DNA of 64,000 nt from NCBI RefSeq assembly GCF_001586275.1, contig NZ_CP014545.1, forward strand, positions 3,250,501 to 3,314,500, in the 5' to 3' direction. The notes below the pieces were generated by a model that saw only the letters and a program-made list of their open reading frames with translations, was not told the origin of the DNA and did no database searches. This DNA comes from Sphingorhabdus sp. M41. GTDB taxonomy: Bacteria; Pseudomonadota; Alphaproteobacteria; Sphingomonadales; Sphingomonadaceae. Both the position numbers and the translations under genes were made by a program. Of this stretch, positions 9,689 to 17,229 are shown piece after piece. The first letter of the stretch is position 1; each line of letters begins with the position of its first letter.

Positions 9689-9708
9689 TGCTGGACCAAT
9701 ATTCCTTC

Positions 9709-10533
9709 CTAGCGACGGAAATAATCTTCGACATTTTGAAAGGCGCGCAAGCCCTCCGGCGTTGCGTTGCGGATATGGTCGTCTTCCGGTGTCACGGCTC
9801 CGCGCCACGCTGAAACACGCAGTGGGGTAACGGTCCAGCTCTCGCGTGGATCAAGAATATGCGGGCAATTGGCGATAACGACAATCACGTCCATCTCGGC
9901 GCGCAGGACCAGTTCACGCGCTGCATCAAAAGGACCGACCAGCGGAGTGATGGTGCCGTCCGCTTCGATCCGCGTACCTTTGAAAAAATTGATGCACGGG
10001 TGCACATCACGCCTTTGCAACCCGTGTTTGGCCGACCCCAGCAAAAGCCGGTCACGGCCGTTGGGAAAGGCACTGCTATTGCGGCCGTCTCCATATTTGG
10101 CGCTGTTGGTTGCCGCGTTTGACGTGCCGCAAAATGCGTCATGGGTAGCCGCCTCATCTGCCAAGATGCTCATCATTACGCGGCCCATATCGGAGAGCAG
10201 CAACTTGCCGGCATCGAGATAGGCGTTCCACTGCACCTTCACCGTGTCTGCGACATTGAGTCGTTCGGAGGGCATTTCCGCGTTGAAAATCAGGACGGAG
10301 GCGCAGGCGTCACCTGCAAGATCTATGAGACGCAAACGCGATCCCCGCGCCAGCTTGCGGGAGGCATAGCCGCCCGCAGCTATAGTCTCTTCCCACAGCA
10401 AGTCTTGGGCGTCGACATCGTCTGGCAAATCGTCGGCGACCGGCGGCAGCACCGGCATGCTGTCCACGATCGTACCCGCCATCGCGCGGGCATGGTCGCG
10501 GGCCGCCAAGGGATCCGCGAGCGCCGTGGTCAT
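9709..10533 (-). CDS. DUF1989 protein, urea-carboxylase-associated protein 2 type (carboxyguanidine deiminase partner)
   Basis: This is the 274-residue paralog and presumed partner of the next gene. It shares the pattern of blocks: GDACASVLIFN, GRVMMSIL, HDAFCGTSN, HPCINFFKGTRIEADG and DVIVVIANCPHILDPRE. It carries an N-terminal extension of about 60 residues compared with protein 1, as usual for type 2 proteins. ATG at 10533 overlaps the TGA of the regulator gene as ATGA. Gene order (type 2, type 1, carboxylase, allophanate hydrolase) matches guanidine-degradation operons elsewhere. Which subunit carries the active site cannot be told from the sequence alone. Confidence 0.86.
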   Translation of the reverse strand: MTTALADPLAARDHARAMAGTIVDSMPVLPPVADDLPDDVDAQDLLWEETIAAGGYASRKLARGSRLRLIDLAGDACASVLIFNAEMPSERLNVADTVKVQWNAYLDAGKLLLSDMGRVMMSILADEAATHDAFCGTSNAATNSAKYGDGRNSSAFPNGRDRLLLGSAKHGLQRRDVHPCINFFKGTRIEADGTITPLVGPFDAARELVLRAEMDVIVVIANCPHILDPRESWTVTPLRVSAWRGAVTPEDDHIRNATPEGLRAFQNVEDYFRR

Positions 10534-11018
10534 GCCGCGACGCCTCTGGTCTTTCTGTTCTTCTCCGTTGCCTCTTCCTGTTCGTGAAGCGGTGGCAGCA
10601 AGGCGGTTGTGGTAACAAGCCGCAGCTGATGTACCCCGCGAATGCGCCGCAAAGAATCGCAAAGTCCCTCCAGTCGCACCGCAGGACCCTGTACCAGCAG
10701 CACTTCAAGTGACTGGTCGTCCTCAAGGAACACATGCTGTGAAGAGATCACCTCTTTCAAATAATGCAGCTGGGTCGTCGCGAGCTGTTGTCGCACGCCT
10801 GCGTGGTCGCCGCGATAAACCAGCGTAATGGTCCCCGCGAGCATTTCTTCAGGCCGGGTCAGCGCCTCATGCTCTGCAAGCGCATGCCGGATCAGTTCTG
10901 ACATCAGCTGGGACCGAGACGGCAGGCCGCGCTCTTCGACCATATTGTCAAGATGGTGCAATAATTCTGCGGGAAGGCTCATGCTGAGCCGGGCTAGCTT
11001 GGTGGGTTCCGAGATCAT
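10530..11018 (-). CDS. NikR-like ribbon-helix-helix regulator lacking most nickel ligands
   Basis: The 162-residue protein has an N-terminal ribbon-helix-helix (KLARLSMSLPAELLHHLD, about residues 6-23) and a C-terminal ACT-like NikR domain (ITLVYRGDH ... LEVLLVQG ... IRGVHQLRL). Aligned by eye with E. coli NikR, ligand His87 is kept but His76, His89 and Cys95 correspond to Leu, Phe and Ser. It is therefore unlikely to sense nickel in the classical way. Lying between transporter and catabolic genes, it is the best candidate regulator of this operon and may sense a pathway ligand. ATG at 11018 has a GAGAGGAA site overlapping the upstream stop. The last 15 residues are charged and disordered. 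Confidence 0.8.
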   Translation of the reverse strand: MISEPTKLARLSMSLPAELLHHLDNMVEERGLPSRSQLMSELIRHALAEHEALTRPEEMLAGTITLVYRGDHAGVRQQLATTQLHYLKEVISSQHVFLEDDQSLEVLLVQGPAVRLEGLCDSLRRIRGVHQLRLVTTTALLPPLHEQEEATEKNRKTRGVAA

Positions 11019-11031
11019 GATGTTGTTCCTC

Positions 11032-11850
11032 TCAGTTATTATTAGTTGTGTCAACAGTAATACTGCCTCCAGTTTCGGCACTGATATCACTGAGCGCGCC
11101 GATGCCCACATCGCCCGGTAGTACATTCTTTTTCTCGATTGGAATATCGTAGGCCACAGATGCGCCATAGCGGTGCGGGGCGTGCGGATCCTGGCGCAAT
11201 TTATCCAGGGCCAGAACTCTGGTTCCAAGCGAGAACGCTTCGCGGATGTCGTGGGTAACCATGATTATAGTCAGAGAATATTCATTCCACAACCGCGTAA
11301 TCAAAGCATGCATGTCCGACCGGATGCCCGGATCAAGCGCTCCGAAAGGTTCATCGAGCAACAGAATACGGGGTCGCTTGATCAGCGCCTGCGCGATCGC
11401 CAGACGCTGTTGCATACCACCGGACATCTGCGCCGGGTAGAGGTGCAGGCTGTCGCTCAGACCAACCGCCTCCAGCATCTCTTCCGCTTGCGCAACCGCT
11501 GTACGCCGCCGCGCCCCGAATAGCCGCGCGGTAAACGGTGCCTGGGCACATTCAAGGCCGAACAATATATTGCCGAGGACCGTCAGGTGAGAAAATACCG
11601 AGTAGCGTTGGAATACGACGCCGCGGTCCGGCCCGCATTCGGGATTCAGCGGTACATCGTCGAGCAGAATGGATCCGGTGGTCGGGGCTTCCTGTCCCAA
11701 AATTACCCGGAGCAGGCTGCTCTTGCCAGCCCCGGAAGGTCCGATGATCGAAACAAAAGAGCCTTCCTCAATCTCGAGGTTGATGCGCTCCAGAACCACC
11801 TTGTCGCCATATTCCACCCACAGGTTTCGCAAGCTGAGCACCGTGTTCAA
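11032..11850 (-). CDS. ABC transporter ATP-binding protein (nitrate/sulfonate/taurine type)
   Basis: This ATPase contains Walker A GPSGAGKSS, Q-loop VVFQRYSVF, signature MSGGMQQRLAIA, Walker B RILLLDEPFGALD and the switch His in VTHDIREAF. It would energise uptake of guanidine or urea with the permease and binding protein upstream. A C-terminal tail of about 60 residues beyond the nucleotide-binding core carries no recognised domain. I take TTG at 11850 as the start (272 residues) because it overlaps the permease TGA as TTGA. An ATG at 11937 would add 29 residues but overlap the permease by 91 bases. Confidence 0.85.
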   Translation of the reverse strand: MNTVLSLRNLWVEYGDKVVLERINLEIEEGSFVSIIGPSGAGKSSLLRVILGQEAPTTGSILLDDVPLNPECGPDRGVVFQRYSVFSHLTVLGNILFGLECAQAPFTARLFGARRRTAVAQAEEMLEAVGLSDSLHLYPAQMSGGMQQRLAIAQALIKRPRILLLDEPFGALDPGIRSDMHALITRLWNEYSLTIIMVTHDIREAFSLGTRVLALDKLRQDPHAPHRYGASVAYDIPIEKKNVLPGDVGIGALSDISAETGGSITVDTTNNN

Positions 11851-12662
11851 TGGCTTGTCCCGTGCGCCCAGGGAAACAGGCTGCGGCTGGAGCGGGCGAG
11901 GAGAAAGTCCATCGTCACTGCGATCAATGCGATCCATGCTACATAAGGGAGAATCACGTCCATCGCGAGATAGCGACGGACGAGAAATATGCGATATCCG
12001 AGACCAATATCGGATGCGATCGCCTCGGCAGAGATTAGGAATACCCAGGCCGGTCCCAGCGACAGGCGCACCGCCTGGATCAGCCGCGGCATCGCCTGGG
12101 GCAGCGCGACCCGAAGGATCAGTTGCCAGGTGCTTGCACCAAGCGTCTGCGCCTTGACGATCTGCTCTCTTGGCAAGCTTCCGATATGGGCAGCAATATC
12201 ACGAATCATGAACGGCGCGATACCGATGACGATCAGCGCCACTTTGGAGGCCTCCCCCAAACCGAAGACGATGAACAATATGGGCAGCAAGGCAATCGGC
12301 GGGATGACCGCGATGCCTGTTACCAACATGCCGAAGGTCGCGCGGACCGGCGGGAGGATGCCGAGCAGCAGCCCTACCAGTAGTGCCGACAGGGTGGAAA
12401 TTCCAAGCCCGAGTCCGAGACGCTGGAGACTGGCGAGCGTGTCCGCCCAGAAGAGTAACCGTCCTGTAAGCTGGTCGGGCTCGAATATCAGCCCCCACAT
12501 AGCCTGAACCATGGCACCGGGCAGAGGGAGCAGTTTGTCGCTGGGATTGATCGCGTGCCGCTCGGCGGCCGCCAGCAGGTAGATCAATATCAGCAACAGG
12601 ATCGGAACAGAGCCCAGAAGAAGATTATTGCTCCGGCTTATGCGGCGATTCACCCAGCGCAT
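11847..12662 (-). CDS. ABC transporter permease (nitrate/sulfonate/taurine type)
   Basis: This is a 271-residue integral membrane protein with about six hydrophobic segments (for example SVPILLLILIYLLA near the N-terminus and LSALLVGLLLGILPP in the middle). The BPD-type EAA loop is visible as QTLGASTWQLILRVALPQAMPR at about 170-190, which docks with the ATPase. It forms the channel of the operon's importer. It starts at ATG 12662, 42 bases after the binding-protein gene, and is coupled to the ATPase by a short overlap. Substrate is inferred from the downstream catabolic genes. Confidence 0.88.
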   Translation of the reverse strand: MRWVNRRISRSNNLLLGSVPILLLILIYLLAAAERHAINPSDKLLPLPGAMVQAMWGLIFEPDQLTGRLLFWADTLASLQRLGLGLGISTLSALLVGLLLGILPPVRATFGMLVTGIAVIPPIALLPILFIVFGLGEASKVALIVIGIAPFMIRDIAAHIGSLPREQIVKAQTLGASTWQLILRVALPQAMPRLIQAVRLSLGPAWVFLISAEAIASDIGLGYRIFLVRRYLAMDVILPYVAWIALIAVTMDFLLARSSRSLFPWAHGTSH

Positions 12663-12704
12663 GATTCTCCTATCCCGATCATTCTGTTGCCATCTATCGA
12701 CAGA

Positions 12705-13790
12705 CTAAAGCGCCCCATCAACGGCCATTTGCATATATTGCTCGTCGAAACGCAAGGTGATGTTGTTTGCATCGCCCAGCGTTTTTCCACCCGGAAATGC
12801 CATGCCGATAGCGTCCGCCGACTGCGCGCCCTGTCCAAACAGCCCCTGCGAGAAGCTGAAGTCACGCACCCGCGTCATCGTCTCGATCAGCGCCTTGTCC
12901 GATGTGGCCGCGACTGCCGATTTGGGATCAGCATAAAGGAAAGTGGTTGCAAGCTGTTCCTCGAATAATTCCGGCGTCGTGCCGGCGAGTGCGGCCATCG
13001 CCGCTCGTGCCGCTTTGCCTTCTTCGTCCTGCTGTTGCATCAGCGCGGTCGTTTCGTACCAGATTCCGGCGAGCGCCTTGCCGAGCTTTGGATTGGCCTT
13101 GAGCGTTGCAGTGTCGACAACCAAGAGGTCGAGAATCTCGCCTGGAATATTGGCCGAACTAAACACCAGCTTCGCGCCTGGCGCCTGCTTCATAGTGGTC
13201 AGCTGTGGGTTCCACGCGACCGCAGCAGTCACATCCTTGGACAGGAATGCGCCAGCTATATCCGCATCCGAGGTATTGACGGTGCTGACATCGGTCATCG
13301 ACAGGCCAACCGCATCCAGAGCGCGCGCCAGCAGGTAATGAGAAACCGAAAGCTCAACGAGATTGATTTTCCTGCCCTTGATCGCGTGAAGACTGTCGGC
13401 GTCTTTCAAAAGCACGCCGTCATTACCGTTCGAATAGTCGCCAACGATAATGGCACTGGTGTCCTTGCCACCTGCAGCAGGGATGGTGAGCGCATCCATA
13501 TTGGCAACGGTGACACCGTCAAGCTGGCCAGCAGTATACTGGTTCACGGATTCGACATAGTCGTTGACCTGAACGATATTGATCTTGATTCCGTATTTAT
13601 CTTCCCATTTCTTAACGATGCCGGCCTGTTCCGCATATGGCCAAGGCATCCAGCCGGCGTAGATAGACCAGCCGATATTGAATTCAGTGCGTGGCGCCTC
13701 CGTTTCCTTGGCCGTTGGCGAGCACGACGTTACAATCAGTGCACATGCCAGCATTGCCAATGCCCCCGCGCGACGTATCCCGTTGATCAT
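12705..13790 (-). CDS. ABC transporter substrate-binding lipoprotein (NitT/TauT-like)
   Basis: This is a 361-residue secreted binding protein. The N-terminus MINGIRRAGALAMLACA is followed by a lipobox-like IVTSC, predicting lipid attachment at Cys. The mature part is type II periplasmic-binding-protein-like (FNIGWSIYAGWMPW, DGVTVANMDALTIPAAGG, TSDADIAGAFLSKDV), as in the nitrate/taurine/NMT1 group. ATG at 13790 is preceded by AAAGGAA and gives a clean signal peptide; a longer frame to 13952 does not. It is the first gene of the guanidine/urea operon, so it probably captures guanidine, urea or a derivative. Ligand identity is inference. Confidence 0.85.
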   Translation of the reverse strand: MINGIRRAGALAMLACALIVTSCSPTAKETEAPRTEFNIGWSIYAGWMPWPYAEQAGIVKKWEDKYGIKINIVQVNDYVESVNQYTAGQLDGVTVANMDALTIPAAGGKDTSAIIVGDYSNGNDGVLLKDADSLHAIKGRKINLVELSVSHYLLARALDAVGLSMTDVSTVNTSDADIAGAFLSKDVTAAVAWNPQLTTMKQAPGAKLVFSSANIPGEILDLLVVDTATLKANPKLGKALAGIWYETTALMQQQDEEGKAARAAMAALAGTTPELFEEQLATTFLYADPKSAVAATSDKALIETMTRVRDFSFSQGLFGQGAQSADAIGMAFPGGKTLGDANNITLRFDEQYMQMAVDGAL

Positions 13791-13850
13791 GATTCGATTC
13801 CTTTCGCAGATGCAGCATTGCCGTAAAATGAGTCCGTGTCTATCTAAATT

Positions 13851-13886
13851 TATTACTATTGATATGTTTGGTAATATTCGTATGTT
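13851..13886 (+). promoter_or_regulatory. Dyad operator and promoter, second instance
   Basis: TATTAC, two bases, TTGATA (-35, 13859-13864), a 16-base spacer containing GTAATA, then TATGTT (-10, 13881-13886). This matches the arrangement of the elements before both fatty acid hydroxylase genes. It would drive the MBL-fold genes, and because the dyad is symmetric it may also act on the divergent guanidine operon. Confidence 0.55.
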
Positions 13887-13889
13887 TGC

Positions 13890-13916
13890 CACATGCGGAG
13901 GCCGAATCATCATGTG
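13890..13916. promoter_or_regulatory. Candidate ribbon-helix-helix operator (CACATG-N15-CATGTG)
   Basis: Six-base inverted half-sites are separated by 15 bases. NikR-type regulators bind six-base half-sites with a similar two-turn spacing (16 bases in E. coli). The NikR-like regulator encoded in the adjacent operon makes this a plausible target. This is inference; there is only one copy in the window. Confidence 0.35.
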
Positions 13917-14001
13917 ATCCGGGCCATAAGCAGGACGTGGGAGGGTGTGCATCGAAAGCAGTCGGCAATCGCCGTACTGGAGCCTTTGTCAGGAGTATTC
14001 G

Positions 14002-15063
14002 ATGCCGCAAGCGCGAACACACACGATCAATCCCACCTTGTCCGGCAACGGCAATCCCGATTTGGACTATAATCCCGCCGGGGTTCGCAATACCGATTCT
14101 GCTGTGCCGCTGAACCGCACCGAGCCGGTTTTGCACAATTATCACTGTGATGGTCCGGCTCCGGGCAAACTGGCCTTTCGCTGGACATATGGCTCCAACG
14201 TCGCGGTCAAGAACCGTGATCCACGGGTACAGGTCGTGCAATATAACGAGGACACGTTCGTTCTGCGGCAGAATGTCTGCGTCCACTGGGAAGCGCCCTT
14301 CACCTATCTGTTGTTCGGCAACAAGGGCGCCCTGCTGATCGACAGCGGTGCGACCGCCAATGCGCGACATTATCCCCTGCGGGACACGGTGGACAAGATC
14401 ATTACTCGCTGGGGCCAGGCGCGCGGGCGTAGCAAGGTGCCGCTGACCATAGCCCTGACCTCGGGTGAAGATATCGCACAGAATCAGGGACTGGTTCAAT
14501 TTTCGGATCGGCCGGACTCGACCATCGTACCGACAGCGCTTGATGTGATGAAGCAACATTACGGCTTTCGGGCAAGCTGGCCGTCGGGCACTGGTGCAAT
14601 CGATCTTGGCGACCGGATAATCGAGGTAATTGCGACCCCCGGGACACATAAGGACGGGCTGACCTTCTATGATCCCTATTGCCGAATCCTGTTCACCGGC
14701 GATCTGCTTTTTCCCGGCAAGATCAATATCGGCAATGATCGTGATTATGTGTTTTCTTTGCAGCGGCTGAAAAAATTCGCGTCCGACCGCTCGCCCCAGT
14801 GGATTCTTGGCGGTCATGTCGAGATGATGTTTGTGCCGGGCAAATTCTATCCGCGTTTCGCGACCTACAAGCCTTATGAGCGCGTTCTGCAAATGGAGCC
14901 TGCCCATATCGATGAAGCGCTGCAATATGCGCGCGAGGTGCAGGGCAAGAAAACATTGCTCCTCCGGCCTGATTTTGCGCTGTTCAATGGAGTCAGCCCT
15001 GATCAGCGGACAAAAGTTTGGCCCGATGGCGTGCCCAACATCGACCCTCCCCGGCCATTCTAG
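14002..15063 (+). CDS. Metallo-beta-lactamase-fold protein with degenerate metal motif
   Basis: This 353-residue protein is clearly paralogous to the next gene (both have LRQN, EAPFT, LYTGD/LFTGD and a late G-H-VE). The HxHxDH motif that binds zinc in this fold is replaced by TSGEDI at the matching position, while GTHKDG, LFTGDLLF and LGGHVEMM keep a His, an Asp and a His. Metal binding at site 1 is therefore probably altered or lost. No signal peptide is seen, unlike its neighbour. ATG at 14002 follows an AGGAG site by six bases; an upstream GTG-type extension to 13945 is not needed. It could be a pseudoenzyme or bind one metal ion. Confidence 0.75.
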   Translation: MPQARTHTINPTLSGNGNPDLDYNPAGVRNTDSAVPLNRTEPVLHNYHCDGPAPGKLAFRWTYGSNVAVKNRDPRVQVVQYNEDTFVLRQNVCVHWEAPFTYLLFGNKGALLIDSGATANARHYPLRDTVDKIITRWGQARGRSKVPLTIALTSGEDIAQNQGLVQFSDRPDSTIVPTALDVMKQHYGFRASWPSGTGAIDLGDRIIEVIATPGTHKDGLTFYDPYCRILFTGDLLFPGKINIGNDRDYVFSLQRLKKFASDRSPQWILGGHVEMMFVPGKFYPRFATYKPYERVLQMEPAHIDEALQYAREVQGKKTLLLRPDFALFNGVSPDQRTKVWPDGVPNIDPPRPF

Positions 15064-15080
15064 AACAAAAGAGACAATTT

Positions 15081-16082
15081 ATGGATCGTCGCACATTTCT
15101 TTCATATAACGCAGCGGTTGTCGCTGGCGCTACGCTTACGACCTTCAGTGAGGCAGCACTGGCTGCCCCGCGCCCTGGGCCGATCGATTTCAACAGTAAC
15201 CTGCCCGCTCCCGGCAGCTTTCCGAAACGCTGGATATGCGGTTCACCATCCTGCATGGACAACAGCGATCCGCCGGTTCAGGTTCACTGGTACAACGCGC
15301 ACACCGCGATATTGCGGCAGAACAAGGCGTACAGCTTTGAAGCCCCGTTCACCCCACTCTATTTCGGCAATGACCGGGTCCTGCTGCTCGACGAAGGCTT
15401 TACCCAGTTGCGCAATGACTGGGACCTGCGGGCGGTTGTCGACGAATGTATCGAGACATGGTGCGAGCAGAACGGCCGCGACCCCGCAAGCCTCGAGTTG
15501 CTGGTTGCCTTCAGCCATCTTCATGCAGATCACTATGCCGCGGTCAATCAGTTCGCCGACCGGCCGAACACACGCTATATGGGATTGACCCACGAGGAGA
15601 TGGTCGGCTTCTGGGGCATGACCAACTATCCGGAGGAGCGCGTGACGCTTGATCTGGGGGGTCGTGAAATTCTGATCTGGGGTTCGCCCGGTCACGTGGT
15701 TTCGGAATTCGCTTATTATGACAGCTATACCCGGATTCTCTACACGGGCGACATGTTCTATCGCGGGCGCTGTTATATCACCTATTGGCAGCCCTGGTTC
15801 GACAGCATGAAGCGGCTGATCGAATTTGTTGATACGCATCCCGTCTCCCATGTGATGGGTTGCCACGTCGAGATCAGCAAGGACGACGAAGACTATCCCT
15901 ACGGGCTCACCTATCAACCGAATGAGGCTCCGGTGGAGATGACTGTGCAGCAGCTGCGCGAGGCCTATGCCCACGCGCTGACAATCACCGAGCCCGGAAT
16001 ATATTTCACCGGCACCGTGTTTCTTTGCAACCAGACGCGCAGCACCACCACGATCGACACCAACCCCTATCGTTACACCTGA
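15081..16082 (+). CDS. Exported metallo-beta-lactamase-fold hydrolase
   Basis: This is a 333-residue MBL-fold protein. The N-terminus MDRRTFLSYNAAVVAG has a twin-arginine-like RRTFL motif and a hydrophobic core ending near AALAAPRPG, predicting Tat export to the periplasm. The metal motif is complete: HLHADH (about residue 155), SPGH, YTGD and GCHVE. The family hydrolyses esters, lactones, amides or sulfate/phosphate esters; the substrate is unknown. ATG at 15081 lies 17 bases after the stop of the paralog, with a weak AAAAGAG site, so the two are probably co-transcribed. An upstream reading to 15018 would cut into the paralog and lose the signal peptide. Confidence 0.82.
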   Translation: MDRRTFLSYNAAVVAGATLTTFSEAALAAPRPGPIDFNSNLPAPGSFPKRWICGSPSCMDNSDPPVQVHWYNAHTAILRQNKAYSFEAPFTPLYFGNDRVLLLDEGFTQLRNDWDLRAVVDECIETWCEQNGRDPASLELLVAFSHLHADHYAAVNQFADRPNTRYMGLTHEEMVGFWGMTNYPEERVTLDLGGREILIWGSPGHVVSEFAYYDSYTRILYTGDMFYRGRCYITYWQPWFDSMKRLIEFVDTHPVSHVMGCHVEISKDDEDYPYGLTYQPNEAPVEMTVQQLREAYAHALTITEPGIYFTGTVFLCNQTRSTTTIDTNPYRYT

Positions 16083-16113
16083 GCCAATATCGGCTTTTTG
16101 CAGGAGCATTTCC

Positions 16114-17043
16114 ATGAACCGTTCAATTGCCTTGATGCTATTATTAACTGCGGCCTGTTCTCCTGAAGCGCCGCAACCTGCGGGCTTTACCGAAAAGGCA
16201 TTGGACGTGCCCGGATTTGCCGATTTTCTGGTGGTTGACGGAGAGACGGTGTGGACAACCAATGATGGCCGGGTCGAGCAATGGTCAACGGCAGAAAAGC
16301 TCGCTTCAGTGACAATTCCCCGCCCGTGCGGAACGATGGCGGTAGCCTCCGGGTCGCTCTGGGTGGCAAATTGCGAAGATGCAAATCTCTACCGGATCAA
16401 CATGGAGACCGCGGAAATCGAAACGATCATTCCAACCGGTATTGCCAACCCCAAGGGTGAAACCAACGTGGTCGCAGGCGCCGGATCAATCTGGGTCCCG
16501 AGCGACGCTGAAGGAAAAATCACCCGCATCGATCCGGAAACAAACACCGTGATCGCAACCGTCGAAGTTGTTGAAGGCACGTTTTTTCTTGCATTCGGAT
16601 ATGATGCATTATGGGCTGTCAGCAGCGACAAGCAATTGCTGCAGCGGATTGATCCGGAAACAAATTTGGTGACCGGTACGGTCGAACTTGGCAAACAGCC
16701 CGGTTTTCTGGCTGCTGGAGAAGGAGGAGTCTGGGTACAGGAGCAAGGAGACGGCACGGTTGCACGGGTAGACCCGGAAACTGTTACGCTTGCCGGCCGC
16801 ACGAAAGTAGGCGACAGCTTGCTATATGGTGACATTGATGTGGGCGACGGCAAGGTCTGGCTGCGCACGACCGAGGATCAGACTTTTGTCGCAATCGACG
16901 CGAAGTCGATGGAAATCCTGTCACGCTCCGGTGCAGCCGCAGGTAGCGGCGCTCTTCGCTATACGCCAGACGGCATCTGGACCTCTGCACATGACGTGCA
17001 AACGCTTTCCTGGTGGACCGCCGGCGAGAGTGCACCGGAATAG
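16114..17043 (+). CDS. Beta-propeller lipoprotein (YncE/Vgb-like)
   Basis: This is a 309-residue lipoprotein. The signal MNRSIALMLLLTAACS has a lipobox ending in Cys at about residue 15. The mature region is built of repeats of about 40-45 residues with the pattern GSIWVPS ... ITRIDPETNTVIATV, seen at least five times (RIDPETN twice, RVDPETV once). This predicts a six- or seven-bladed beta-propeller like streptogramin lyase or YncE. It lies 31 bases after the exported MBL-fold enzyme with a GCAGGAGC ribosome site, so the two may act together in the envelope. A catalytic role is not evident. Confidence 0.78.
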   Translation: MNRSIALMLLLTAACSPEAPQPAGFTEKALDVPGFADFLVVDGETVWTTNDGRVEQWSTAEKLASVTIPRPCGTMAVASGSLWVANCEDANLYRINMETAEIETIIPTGIANPKGETNVVAGAGSIWVPSDAEGKITRIDPETNTVIATVEVVEGTFFLAFGYDALWAVSSDKQLLQRIDPETNLVTGTVELGKQPGFLAAGEGGVWVQEQGDGTVARVDPETVTLAGRTKVGDSLLYGDIDVGDGKVWLRTTEDQTFVAIDAKSMEILSRSGAAAGSGALRYTPDGIWTSAHDVQTLSWWTAGESAPE

Positions 17044-17076
17044 CGACTCACGCTCGCCAACATCAGCCAGCCAGAA

Positions 17077-17120
17077 TTCGATTCCCTTTTTTCCAGAGCT
17101 TTGGAAAAAGCGGAATCGAA
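17077..17120. repeat. Long imperfect palindrome
   Basis: Bases 17077-17095 pair with 17120-17102: 19 positions with one C/C mismatch and one T-G wobble, closed by a six-base loop GAGCTT. It begins 34 bases after the stop of the beta-propeller gene. No T tract follows on either strand, so it is not a standard intrinsic terminator. It may protect the 3' end of the mRNA or be a mobile repeat remnant. Confidence 0.6.
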
Positions 17121-17160
17121 CGTTCCGGCGAGCCATGGAACAGTGTGAAAGAGCCCCGAG

Positions 17161-17206
17161 AAACGCTGGAAATACCGCGCTTTTCCGGCGTTTTACATTT
17201 TTATTG
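17161..17206 (+). terminator. Probable intrinsic terminator of the MBL/propeller operon
   Basis: The stem 17161-17171 pairs with 17183-17193 (11 bp with one wobble, core AACGCTGGAA/TTCCGGCGTT) around an 11-base loop. A T-rich tail (TACATTTTTATT) follows directly. Confidence 0.55.
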
Positions 17207-17229
17207 TGCACATGCGAACAAACCATGGT

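Larger units (their letters stand above)
13791..14001. promoter_or_regulatory. Divergent control region between guanidine operon and MBL-fold pair
   Basis: This 211-bp gap holds three repeat patterns. (a) TATTAC (13851-13856) and GTAATA (13871-13876) form a dyad with a 14-base spacer. (b) TATGTTTG occurs directly at 13863-13870 and 13881-13888. (c) CACATG and CATGTG form an inverted repeat at 13890-13916. A plus-strand promoter TTGATA-N16-TATGTT fits at 13859-13886. The promoter for the minus-strand operon could not be fixed. No guanidine riboswitch of class I, II or III could be recognised. Confidence 0.55.

Noticed and set aside
10530-11018. True nickel-responsive NikR
   Set aside because: Three of the four nickel ligands are substituted and no nickel transporter or urease is nearby.
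13791-13990. Guanidine riboswitch upstream of the carboxylase operon
   Set aside because: ACACGG and ACGG strings are present on the minus strand, but the paired stems and conserved loops of guanidine-I, -II or -III could not be built around them.
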